DNA of 64,000 bases from Roseitranquillus sp963749675. GTDB lineage: Bacteria; Pseudomonadota; Alphaproteobacteria; Rhodobacterales; Rhodobacteraceae. Location of the stretch: positions 186,001 to 250,000 of the forward strand of contig CAVVNT010000008.1 of the NCBI GenBank assembly GCA_963749675.1, written 5' to 3'. Both the position numbers and the translations under genes were made by a program. Numbering within the stretch: the stretch's first letter is position 1; every line of letters starts with the position of its first letter. The notes below the pieces were generated by a model. The model searched no databases, was not told the origin of the DNA, and saw only the letters and a program-made list of their open reading frames with translations. Positions 45,654 through 54,246 of the stretch are shown here, piece by piece.

Positions 45654-46280
45654 TCAATCTCCTTGGAGGCTGGCGCCGGGGCGCATCATGGCGCGCTGCA
45701 GGTCGAACAGCCGCGCGCCCTCCTCGACGAGGGGAAAGCCGCGACCGATCAGGTTCCGCCGGATCGCCAGGCCCTGGACGAGGGCGGTGAAGAACAGCGC
45801 CGCATCCGCGACCGCGAGGGTCTGGCGCAGGTCGCCGCTCGCCTGCATCTCCTTCAATGCCTCCATCAGATGGTCCTGGAAGCGCGCCAGAAGCGTCCGG
45901 AACACCCCGCGCAGCCCGGCATTGTCGCTGTTGAGCTCGTGCGAGAACAGGATCATCGGCAGGGCCGGGGAGACCTCGATCTGGGTCAGTTGCGCCATAA
46001 CAAGGGCGCGCAACCGATCTTCGGGCGTCAGCGCCGCCGTCACCGCCTCATTCCACGCCTCATCCAACCGCTCCGCGATATGCTCGGCGACGGCCAGCCA
46101 CAGGGCGTGTTTGGTCGGAAAATGCCGGAACACGCCTGGTTGCGTCAGCCCGACGGCCTGCGCGACGTCGTTGGTGGTCATCCTGTCCGGACCCAATCGC
46201 TCGGCGAGATGCAGGGCCGCGCCGATGATCTCGGTCTTCCGATCCGAACTGGACTTGCGAGCCGACATCCTGGCGTCCAT
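45654..46280 (-). CDS. TetR/AcrR-family regulator of an efflux system
   Basis: A 208-residue TetR protein: TEIIGAALHLAERLGPDRMT, VAQAVGLTQPGVFRHFPTKH, then a ligand domain rich in Leu (RLRALVMAQLTQIEVSPALP). The last helix resembles regulators that control RND efflux pumps. The alternative ATG at 46268 has a slightly better ribosome site. It is divergent from an RND-type periplasmic adaptor gene, with a palindrome between them. That adaptor is now broken. Confidence 0.86.
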   Translation of the reverse strand: MDARMSARKSSSDRKTEIIGAALHLAERLGPDRMTTNDVAQAVGLTQPGVFRHFPTKHALWLAVAEHIAERLDEAWNEAVTAALTPEDRLRALVMAQLTQIEVSPALPMILFSHELNSDNAGLRGVFRTLLARFQDHLMEALKEMQASGDLRQTLAVADAALFFTALVQGLAIRRNLIGRGFPLVEEGARLFDLQRAMMRPGASLQGD

Positions 46281-46283
46281 TTG

Positions 46284-46301
46284 TTAGCGATAGCTCACTA
46301 A
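46284..46301. promoter_or_regulatory. Probable TetR operator between regulator and adaptor
   Basis: TTAGCGATAGCTCACTAA: outer arms TTAG/CTAA are perfect, and 12 of 18 positions agree with the reverse complement. It lies immediately before the TetR start and 70 bp before the adaptor gene, the usual place for control of both. Confidence 0.5.
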
Positions 46302-46370
46302 CTAAAGTTGACGTGAGCCGGTTTCAAGCTGCCGATGGAGCGACAGCGTCACAGAAGGGAAGGATCGCAG

Positions 46371-47258
46371 ATGCGCCGTCGCCCCGTCTTCTGGCTTCTC
46401 CCGCCCATCCTTCTGGGCGCCGCGATCGCCGCATCGTCTCCCAGGCGCCGGGCCCGGAGCGGGTCGACGCCGCGCCGCCTGGTCTCGCCGTGCGCATCGT
46501 CGCGGCCGAGGCGCAGCAGAATCCGACCGACGGCGCAGGGATGGGGGAACATCCGCGCCGCCGACACCTGGACCGCGATCGCGGAAGTGCGCGGCACTGT
46601 CATCTGGCAGCACCCCGATCTGGAGAACGGCAAGCTGATCGAGGCGGGGACTAAAGTCCTCGAGATCGATCCGGCCGACTACGAGCTGGCCGTCGCACAG
46701 GCCGAGGCCGATCTGGCGGCTCTGGCTGCCGAGGCGGCGCAGATCGACGCCCTCGCGCTGGAAGAGGCGCGGCTGGCGATTTCCGAGGACGATCTGACGC
46801 GGACGCGCGAGTTGGTGGCGCAGGGCACCGCGCCGCAGACCCGCGCCGACGAGGCCGAGCGCGCCGTTCTGGCGGCAAGGCGGGTCGTGACCGAGTTGCA
46901 GAACACGCTCGCCCTGACCCCGTCGCGGCGCGAACAAGTCGCGGCGCAACGCGCGCGAACCGAGGCGGCTCTTGCGCGCGCCCGGCGCGATCTGGACCAC
47001 ACGAATATCACCGTGCCATTCGACCTGCGGGTGACGCAAGTCGAAGTCGAGCTCTACCAGTATGTGACGGTCGGCCAGACCCTGATCGGCGGCGACGGCA
47101 TTGAGCGGGTGGAGGTGCTGGCGCAGATCCCGGTCGGGGCAGGACACGACGTCGTTCATCTGATGGGGGAGGGGCGGGAGGCTCCCGCCGCTCCGACGCC
47201 GGCGGCTCGGAGCGCCCCCAGCGGCAAGGTCGTCTATCCCGCCGGAGAGGGCGACTGA
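46371..47258 (+). pseudogene. RND-efflux periplasmic adaptor (HlyD-like) fused to a DUF488 C-terminus
   Basis: Starts with a membrane anchor (RRPVFWLLPPILLGAAIA) after GAAGGGAAGGA. Two opposite indels scramble residues ~25-65. The lipoyl/hairpin region is good (TWTAIAEVRGTVIWQHPD, VLEIDPADYELAVAQAEADL, TNITVPFDLRVTQVEVELYQ). After IPVGAG it switches to HDVVHLMGEGREAPA and GKVVYPAGEGD, the C-terminus of a COG5483-type DUF488 protein. The adaptor's own C-terminal domains and the RND pump gene are absent. Confidence 0.75.
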
Positions 47259-47372
47259 CGTGCCCTGTCGCAGCCGCAGACAGCGGAGGCACAAGCCCGG
47301 AGCGCCACGAGCGGCCGTCGCGCGTGCCGGTGGAGTTCACAATCAAGCGGGGATCGCCCAAGATGGTCGCTA

Positions 47373-48422
47373 GAGCGGAATTCCATCTGATTGAATCGCT
47401 GGGATTCCGCTCGCGATCTCGGTCTGGTTCAAGATGTCCGCCGGAGAAGGAGGCCGGCGGACATGTCGAAAGCTCTTTCCCTCGATCTGCGCATCCGCGT
47501 CCTGAAGGCCGTGTCCGACGGGGCCAGCCATCGCGAGGCCGCCGTCCGGTTCGGCGTCAGCGCGGCCAGCGTGAGCCGGTGGCGGGCGCTCGAACGCCGC
47601 CAGGGCGACGCACGCCCCGGTCCGCTCGGCGGCGACCGCCGATCCGCCCGCGTCGAGGCGCAGAGCGGTCTGATCAAGGCGCTGCTGGAGGCGACGCCGG
47701 ACATCACCGTCGAGGAACTGCGCGCCGCGCTGGTCGAGCGCGGGCACGCCTTCGGCTATGGCACGCTCCAGCGGTTCTTCCGCCGGCATGGCATCACGCG
47801 CAAAAAAAGACGGCGCACGCCGCCGAGCAGGAGCGGCCCGACGTCCTGAAGCGCCGGCAGGCTTGGTTCGATGGCCAGCTCGACCTGGACCCCGACCGCC
47901 TGGTCTTCATCGATGAGACATGGGCCAAGACCAACATGGCCCGCACCCACGGTCGCTGCCGGCGCGGCGAGCGTCTGCGCATGGCCGTCCCCCACGGGCA
48001 CTGGAAAACCACCACCTTCGTCGCCGGCCTGACCCGCCGGGGCATGATCGCCCCCTTCGTCATCGGCGGGCCGATCAACCGCGACGCTTTCGAGACCTAT
48101 GTCCAGCGCGTGCTGGTCCCCGAACTGCGCCCCGGCGACATCGTCGTCATGGACAACCTGTCGAGCCACAAAGGGCCGAGGGTGCGAGAACTGATCGAGG
48201 AAGCCGGCGCGGACCTGCGCTTCCTTCCGCCGTACAGCCCCGACTTCAATCCGATCGAGAACGCCTTCGCCAAGCTCAAGGCTCTCCTGCGAAAGGCCGC
48301 CGAGCGCACCGTGGAGGGCCTTTGCGCAACCATCGGACGGATCGCCGATGCCTTCACGCCCGAGGAATGCGCCAACTGCTTCAGCGCCTGCGGATACGAT
48401 CCAGACTGGTAGGATTCCGCTC
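47373..48422 (+). mobile_element. IS630-family element (1050 bp)
   Basis: Ends in inverted repeats (GAGCGGAATTCC left, complement of GAGCGGAATCC right) with TA on each side (47371-47372 and 48423-48424), the target duplication of this family. It inserted 24 bp upstream of ccoN, so the oxidase cluster has lost its native promoter region. Confidence 0.92.
47463..48412 (+). CDS. IS630-family transposase with -1 frameshift at A7G
   Basis: The first frame (MSKALSLDLRIRVLKAVSDG) is the helix-turn-helix half and would stop at 47849. At 47802-47809 an A7G slippery run allows a -1 shift. The second frame then gives the DDE domain: RLVFIDETWAKTNMARTHG (first Asp), VVMDNLSSHKGPRVRELIEE (second Asp), YSPDFNPIENAFAKLKALL (Glu). 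The site type is known for programmed frameshifting in IS630 relatives, so the element may be active. Confidence 0.88.
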
Positions 48423-48446
48423 TAGCCCAGAGCCAGTGAGGACGCG

Positions 48447-50264
48447 ATGATTTCAAGTCTTACGGTGGGAACGCGACAGTTCGCGCTCGTGATCCTGATC
48501 CTGGGCACGCTCGCGGGGCTCGGCATGGCCGTGACCGGGGCCGGAGAGGCGTTCGGCGCGCACGGCTTTATCGTCATGCTGTTCAGTGCAGCCCTCGGCC
48601 TCGCCGTACTCTCGAAGCTCGACGACCCCGAGCCACCGCGCGAGCAACTCCGCTCCTACTACGATGACCCGATCAAGGTCGGCATCGTCCTCGCCATGGC
48701 CTGGGCGATCATCGGCATGTTCTTGGGGCTGTGGGTCGCCTTCCTTCTGGCCGGACCTGACATTCGACGCGCCTTGGGCGAGCTTCGGCCGCTTGCGACC
48801 AGCGCACACGACGGGCGTGATCTTCGGCTTTGGCGGGACTGCGCTGATCGCGACGTCGTTCCACGTCATGCAGCGCACCAGCCGCGCCCGGCTCGCGGGC
48901 GAGTTCTCGCCTTGGTTCGTGCTGATCGGCTACCAGCTCTTCGTGATCCTCGCCGTCTCGGGCTACCTGATGGGCATAAACCAGTCCAAGGAGTACGCCG
49001 AAGCGGAATGGTACGCCGACCTCTGGCTGGTCGTGGTCTGGGTGACGTACCTCGTCCTCTACCTCCGCACGCTGGCGCGCCGGAACGAGCCGCACATCTA
49101 CGTCGCCAACTGGTACTACATGGCGTTCATCCTGATCGTCGCGGTGCTGCACATCTTCAACAACCTGGCGCTGCCGGTCTCATGGGCAGGGTCGCGCAGC
49201 TACATCGTATGGTCGGGCGTGCAGGACGCGATGATGCAGTGGTGGTACGGCCCCAATGCGGTCGCATTCTTCCTGACCGCGGGCTTTCTCGGCATGCTCT
49301 ACTATTACCTGCCGAAGCGGGCGGAACGACCGATCTACTCCTACCGCCTGTCGATCCTGTCGTTCTGGGGGATCACGTTCTTCTACGTCTGGGTGGGCTC
49401 GCACCACCTGCACTACACGGCGCTGCCGCAGTGGGTACAGACGCTCGGCATGACCTTCTCGGTGATGCTGCTGGTGCCGTCATGGGCGACGGCGGCCAAT
49501 GCGCTGCTGACGCTGAACGGCGCCTGGCACAAGGTGCGCGACGACGCCACGCTGCGATTCATGATGGTTCGCTGGCGCTCGCCTTCGGGATCATCATCGC
49601 CGGCGGCATCGGCGGCGCGGTCGAGATCGCGCCGCTCTTCACAATCGACGAGACGGTGGAGGACGCGCCCGACATGCGCGTCTACACCCCGCTCGAGCAG
49701 GTTGGCCGCGACATCTACCTCCGTGAGGGGTGCTACGCCTGCCATAGCCAGATGATCCGCACCCTCAAGGACGAGGTCGACCGCTGGGGACCCTATTCGC
49801 TGGCGGTGGAGTCCAAGTACGACCACCCGATGCTTTGGGGCTCGAAGCGCACCGGGCCGGATCTCGCCCGTGTCGGCGGCAAGTATTCCGACGCCTGGCA
49901 CGTGGCGCACCTCTATTACCCGCGCGACCTCGTGCCGGATTCGGTGATGCCGGCCTATCGCTGGCTGGCGCGGCGCAATGCGCCTATCGAGGACCTGCCC
50001 GAGCGTCTGGCCACCCTGCGCAGGGTGGGGGTGCCCTACACCGACGCGCAGATCGAGAATACCGTCGCCGACGCGCTTGGACAGGTGGATCCTGATGGCA
50101 ACCGCGCCGACGGGCTGATCGAGCGCTACGGGGAGGCAACCAACATTCGCAACTTCGACGATCTGCCGGGCGTTCCGACCGAGATGGACGCGATCGTGGC
50201 CTACCTTCAGATCCTCGGCCAGCTGACCGACGTAGCGACGGCCCAGGCCGAACTCGGGGAGTGA
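48447..50264 (+). pseudogene. ccoN/ccoO: cbb3-oxidase ccoN and ccoO, frameshifted and joined by deletion
   Basis: CcoN begins MISSLTVGTRQFALVILILG. A frameshift near 48758 follows, then FGRLRPAHTTGVIFGFGGTA, WVGSHHLHYTALPQWVQTLG and RDDATLRFMMV. The site usually read YGHNAVGF, where the His is a CuB ligand, reads YGPNAVAF. At about 49565 the sequence jumps into CcoO (IGGAVEIAPLFTIDE, CYACHSQMIRTLKDEVDRWG, GSKRTGPDLARVGGKYSDAW). The CcoN part with the heme-ligand GHVHxGALGW region and the CcoO start are missing. No functional catalytic subunit can be made. Confidence 0.82.
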
Positions 50265-50268
50265 GCGC

Positions 50269-50439
50269 ATGGAGATCGACCACAACACCCTCGTGGCTTT
50301 CGCAAAGACGTTCGGGCTCTTCTACCTGATCGGCATGTTCGGGGTGGCAGTGGCCGACGCTTTCTGGCCATCGAAGAAGGGTGAGTTCGACCGCGCCGCG
50401 CGCAGCCTGCTCGACGATGAGGACGGCCCATGTCGGTGA
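50269..50439 (+). CDS. ccoQ: CcoQ, cbb3-oxidase small subunit
   Basis: A 56-residue single-pass membrane protein: MEIDHNTLVAFAKTFGLFYL, IGMFGVAVADAFWPSKKGEF, then an acidic tail. FWPSKK after the membrane segment is characteristic. It starts 4 bp after the ccoO stop and overlaps ccoP by ten bases. CcoQ stabilises the cbb3 complex. The gene is intact although its partners are not. Confidence 0.85.
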   Translation: MEIDHNTLVAFAKTFGLFYLIGMFGVAVADAFWPSKKGEFDRAARSLLDDEDGPCR

Positions 50440-51305
50440 AGGAGCGTGACCCGCTGACCGGCCACCAAACCACCGGTCACGTGTGGAACGGCATCACCGA
50501 GCTCAACACCCGCGTGCCTCGCGCGGTCTGGTGGGCGATCGGCATCACCCATCTCTGAGCGCTGATCATGTGGATCCTGCTGCCGACATGGCCGCTTCTC
50601 ACGACCTACACCAAGGGCATCCTCGGCATCGACCAGCGCGAGCTGGTCGCGGGCGAGATCGAGGCGGGCGAGCGCTATCGCGAGCATTGGGTGGTGCGCT
50701 TCGAGGGCGAATCGCTGGATAAGATCCGTCAGGACGAGACGCTGATGGAGATCGTGACCGGCGCCGCGCCCGCGATCTGGGGCGACAACTGCGCCGTCTG
50801 CCACGGGCGCGAGGGCAGGGGCGGGCCGGGCTTTCCGAACCTGGTGGACGCCGCGTGGCTCTGGGGCGGCAGCGACGACGCGGTGCTCGAGACGCTGCGC
50901 GTCGGCATCAACTCCGCGCACCCCGATACACGCTATTCCGAAATGCTGGCCTTCGGCGAAAGCGGCATCCTCACTCGGGATCAGATCCGCACCGTGGTCG
51001 CCTATGTGCAGTCGCTCTCGGGCCTCGCCGATCCGGCTCCGGAGGTTCGGGGAGAGGGCGCCACGATCTTCGCCGACAACTGCGCGAGCTGCCACGCCGA
51101 GGATGCGCGGGGCATTGCCGATATTGGAGCCCCGAGCCTGACCGATGCGTCCTGGATCTATGGTGGCGACGCGGCGTCGATGTTCGAGACGATCCATGGC
51201 GGCCGCCAGGGATGGATGCCCGCGTGGGACGCGCGCCTGACCACCGCCGAGCGCAAGATGCTCGCCGTCTACCTCCTCGACGTCCTGCCGGAGAAGGCGG
51301 AATGA
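50430..51305 (+). pseudogene. ccoP: CcoP di-heme subunit with in-frame TGA at codon 43
   Basis: MSVKERDPLTGHQTTGHVWN, LNTRVPRAVWWAIGITHL, then TGA at 50556-50558 in place of an expected Trp, then ALIMWILLPTWPLLTTYTKG in the same frame. The C-terminal c-type domains carry CAVCHG and CASCHA, with axial-Met regions. Restored length is 291 residues, normal for CcoP. Only a G-to-A change at the Trp codon breaks it. The downstream part could start at an internal ATG (50568) but would lack the first part of the N-terminal region. Confidence 0.85.
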
Positions 51306-51505
51306 TCCATGCTGGCGCCTCCCGCCTCGGCCGCAGGGGCCGCTGGACCCTCGCGCTGATCGGCGCCGGTATCGTCGCGGTCTTCGCCGTCGCGAACGCC
51401 CACCTCGTCTACGTCTCGCTCGCCTCGCACACCGGCTGCGTGCCCCACCTCAAGGCGCCGGACGGCAGCGGCACCGCCTACCGCGCCGCCAAGTCGGCCT
51501 GCTGA
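51302..51505 (+). CDS. Small membrane protein after ccoP
   Basis: A 67-residue protein overlapping the ccoP stop (ATGA). One transmembrane segment (WTLALIGAGIVAVFAVANAH) and a short periplasmic tail with two Cys (TGCVPHLKAPDGSGTAYR, final AKSAC). The coupling to ccoP suggests a small accessory of this oxidase cluster. Family not recognised with certainty. Confidence 0.65.
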   Translation: MIHAGASRLGRRGRWTLALIGAGIVAVFAVANAHLVYVSLASHTGCVPHLKAPDGSGTAYRAAKSAC

Positions 51506-51516
51506 CGGAGATGCCG

Positions 51517-52338
51517 ATGGAAGCCGAAAGCCTGCCCAAGATCGTCCCGCCGCTGCCGCGGCCGAACGAGAAGGCGCTGAACCTGCCGCGCGGCACGGCC
51601 GTCGCGTGGCTCAAGGCCGGATGGCGGGACCTGCGCACCAACCCGGCGCCCAGCCTTCTCTACGGGCTGGCCGTGTTCGTGGTGTCGATCGTCGTCGTCT
51701 GGGCGATGTTCCGGTTCGAGGTCGACTACTTCCTGCTCCCCGCCCTCAGCGGCTTCATGGTGCTGGGGCCGCTGATCGCGACCGGCCTCTACGAGAAAAG
51801 TCGCCGGCTGGAGCAGGGCGAGCGCACGGGCATCCTCGGCATGCTCTTCGTCCGTCCCGCCTCGACCTACCAGGCGCTGTTCCTGGGGCTCATCCTGCTG
51901 CTGTTCATGCTCTGGCAGCGGGCGGCGGTGCTGCTCTATGCGCTGCATATCGGGGTGCGGCCATTCCCCGGCTTCGACGACGCGGCGGCGTGGCTATTCA
52001 CCACCTGGATGGGCTGGTCGCTGATGATCACGGGCTCGTTCGTCGGCGGCCTCTTCGCCGCCTTCGCCTTTGCCGTCAGCGTTTTCGCCGTGCCGATGAT
52101 GCTGGAGGAGCGGACCGACGCACTGACCGCGATGGGCATCAGCCTGTCGCTGGTCTGGAACAACCTCGCCGTGATGCTGGTCTGGGCCGCGATCGTGGTC
52201 GGCCTGTTCGCGGTCTCGGTTCTTACGGCCTTCGTCGGCCTGGTCGTCATTTTCCCGCTGCTGGGGCACGCCACCTGACACGCCTACCGCGCGATCCGAA
52301 CGACCCGCGGCGAAAGCGTGTTCTTCTGGGAACAATAG
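51517..52338 (+). pseudogene. DUF2189 membrane protein with in-frame TGA near the C-terminus
   Basis: DUF2189 features: ALNLPRGTAVAWLKAGWRDL, PALSGFMVLGPLIATGLYEK, FTTWMGWSLMITGSFVGGLF, and six or seven hydrophobic segments. At 52276-52278 a TGA stands where Trp is expected in the conserved tail (PLLGHAT-stop-HAYRAIRTTRG). The frame continues to FFWEQ and a TAG at 52338. The truncated product loses only ~20 residues, so it may still work. Start chosen at 51517 (GGAG six bases upstream). Confidence 0.8.
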
Positions 52339-52564
52339 CCGATTGTGTCGAACTCGTCCGCCGACGCCCGTTCGCGACGAGTTCACTCCGCGGTGCGAAC
52401 GTGAGCGCGTTGATGAAGGTCCTGCTTCTCTTGCCTCGGCCTGATCGGATTCGCGGCCTTCGTCTGAGCCTTGCGCCACGGCCGGTTCGAGACCTCGAGG
52501 CGGTACCGTTCTATCACATAAGGTTGCTTATAGGTCAGCGATGTGTACGCGGGTGGATTCACAT

Positions 52565-53652
52565 CCGAAGTGCAACTTCTGTAGCAATACAGGATGTTAC
52601 ACGGAGGATAGCCAGTGCCCCTCTCATACGCTCAACTCGATCTCGACGAACGCCGCAGGCTTGCCAAGTGGCGTGAGGCGAAGATTCCGGTCAAGGAGAT
52701 CGCGCTCAGGCTCGGCCGTGATGCGTCGACGCTCTACCGGGAGCTCAAGCGCAACTTCTTCCGTGATCCGGAGCTGCCCGAGCTGAACGGATACCATGCG
52801 ATTGCGGCGCACGAGATGGCCGAGCGTCGTCGCGCCATCCACCGCAAGATGGTCGTGTACCCGAACCTGAAGCTGGCCGTCGTCGACCGGCTCCAGGCCG
52901 GCTGGTCACCCGAGCAGATTGCCGGACGCATGAAGCTCGAGAGCCACCCGATCCGGGTGTCGCACGAGACCATCTATCGCTTCGCCTACTCCAAGTCCGG
53001 GATTGCCGAGGAGCTTTATCGTCACCTGCCGGAGCACCGTCGGCGGCGCCGACCGCGGACGGCACGGCGACACCACGGCGTCCGTTTCTCCAACGACGTC
53101 AGCATCGCGCTCCGCCCCGCCATCGTTGGCGAGCGCAGCGAGTTCGGCCACTGGGAGGCGGACCTGGTGATGTTCCGCAAGGAGTTCGGCAAGACGAACC
53201 TGGCCTCCGTGGTCGAGCGCGTCAGCCGGTTCACGCTCCTGCTGAAGAACCGCGACCGGCAGTCCAAGCCGGTCATGGAGGCGCTGATCGCCGGCCTCGC
53301 GGCCCTGCCCTTCGCCGCCCGCCGCTCGATCACCTTTGACCGCGGCACCGAGTTCACCGCCTGGCCGCACCTGCAGGCCGGGCTCGGTGTCCAGACATGG
53401 TTCTGCGATCCGCAGTCGCCTTGGCAGAAAGGGACCGTCGAGAATACCAACGGACGGCTCCGCCGATACCTGCCGCGCCAGGTCGACCCCGCGGCGCTCA
53501 CAGATCGATCTCTGAAGTCGATCTGCGACCACCTCAACGCCACGCCCCGAAAATGCCTCGGCTACCGTACGCCGGCCGAGGTGTTCCGCGAGAAGATGGT
53601 GGAGGCGCTCCGCTCATGCGCCTAACTTGGGCGCGCAGAAGTTGCACTTCGG
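52565..53652 (+). mobile_element. IS30-family element (1088 bp)
   Basis: Terminal inverted repeats CCGAAGTGCAACTTCTG (left, 52565) and its complement (right, ending 53652). No matching short target duplication is visible (CAT left, CTA right). It lies between the DUF2189 gene and a thermonuclease fragment. Confidence 0.9.
52615..53625 (+). CDS. IS30-family transposase
   Basis: A 336-residue transposase starting at GTG with GGAGG eight bases upstream. The N-terminal helix-turn-helix is KIPVKEIALRLGRDASTLYR. The DDE region has FGHWEADLVMFRKEFGKTNL (first Asp), SITFDRGTEFTAWPHL (second Asp) and SPWQKGTVENTNGRLRRYLP (Glu). Full length, intact. Confidence 0.93.
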   Translation: MPLSYAQLDLDERRRLAKWREAKIPVKEIALRLGRDASTLYRELKRNFFRDPELPELNGYHAIAAHEMAERRRAIHRKMVVYPNLKLAVVDRLQAGWSPEQIAGRMKLESHPIRVSHETIYRFAYSKSGIAEELYRHLPEHRRRRRPRTARRHHGVRFSNDVSIALRPAIVGERSEFGHWEADLVMFRKEFGKTNLASVVERVSRFTLLLKNRDRQSKPVMEALIAGLAALPFAARRSITFDRGTEFTAWPHLQAGLGVQTWFCDPQSPWQKGTVENTNGRLRRYLPRQVDPAALTDRSLKSICDHLNATPRKCLGYRTPAEVFREKMVEALRSCA

Positions 53653-53927
53653 CTAGAACCCACATAGTGGCCCGAGCACCAGCCGATCCGCCGTCCCGGC
53701 TTCCACTCTCGCGCGTGGCCCTCCTCAATCAGCGTCTGGCCGACTGTGGTTCCGCCCGGCATCCGGAGCCAGACGAGCGGCCGATCGTAGTCATCGATCT
53801 CGCCGGAATCCTCGACCACCAGGCCAGGCGTTCGCAGCAGCTCGGCAAACCTGGCGCCTGCCTTCAGTCCGAGTTCGGCCTCGAGAGCGCGCATGGTTGA
53901 AGGCGGCAGAGCATCACGTCGGAGGCA
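53622..53927 (-). pseudogene. Thermonuclease-family (SNase-like) C-terminal fragment
   Basis: Recognisable residues include MRALEAELGLKAGARFAELL, DDYDRPLVWLRMPGGTTVG and IEEGHAREWKPGRRIGWCS, the C-terminal half of an SNase-like OB-fold nuclease. The N-terminal strands with the catalytic Arg/Asp are missing, replaced by an H-NS-like gene start on the opposite strand. At its 3' end the frame runs into the IS30 element. Non-functional. Confidence 0.6.
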
Positions 53928-53934
53928 GGTTCCC

Positions 53935-54084
53935 ATGAGCGTCGATCTGACCAGCATGTCCAGGAACGAGCTTGAGGAGCTGAGTCGCGCCATCGACAGA
54001 CGCATGGTCGAGCTCGATCAGGAAAGCCGGCGCCAGGCCCTCACCGAACTGTTCTTGCCTTCTGAGCTGGTGCGATCCGAATGA
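53935..54084 (+). pseudogene. H-NS-family N-terminal fragment
   Basis: 49 residues: MSVDLTSMSRNELEELSRAI, then DRRMVELDQESRRQALTELF. This is the coiled-coil oligomerisation segment of small alphaproteobacterial H-NS-like proteins. The C-terminal AT-hook-like DNA-binding domain is absent and the frame stops at 54084. GGAGG precedes the ATG. If expressed, it could only oligomerise with full-length H-NS (inference). Confidence 0.55.
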
Positions 54085-54246
54085 TCGCGAAGGATAAACG
54101 GGGTCGGCTCTGGGCCCTCTTCATAGGATGCTGCGCGACGCTCCGAGGTCTCAAGAGGGCGGAGAGCCGACTTTCTCTGCGGCCGCGCAGCCATGGGTCC
54201 GCTTCACCGGAACGGACATTCGCGATCGACCCCACGTCGGCTTGCG

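Noticed and set aside
47143..47258. The DUF488 tail as an independent small gene
   Set aside because: It has no start codon or ribosome site of its own and is in frame with the adaptor remnant, so it is part of a chimera.
50430..52338. Alternative genetic code with TGA read as Trp
   Set aside because: TGA also serves as a normal stop (for example after ccoP and ccoQ), TGG is used for Trp throughout, and a third Trp position has TAG. Mutation or read error is simpler.
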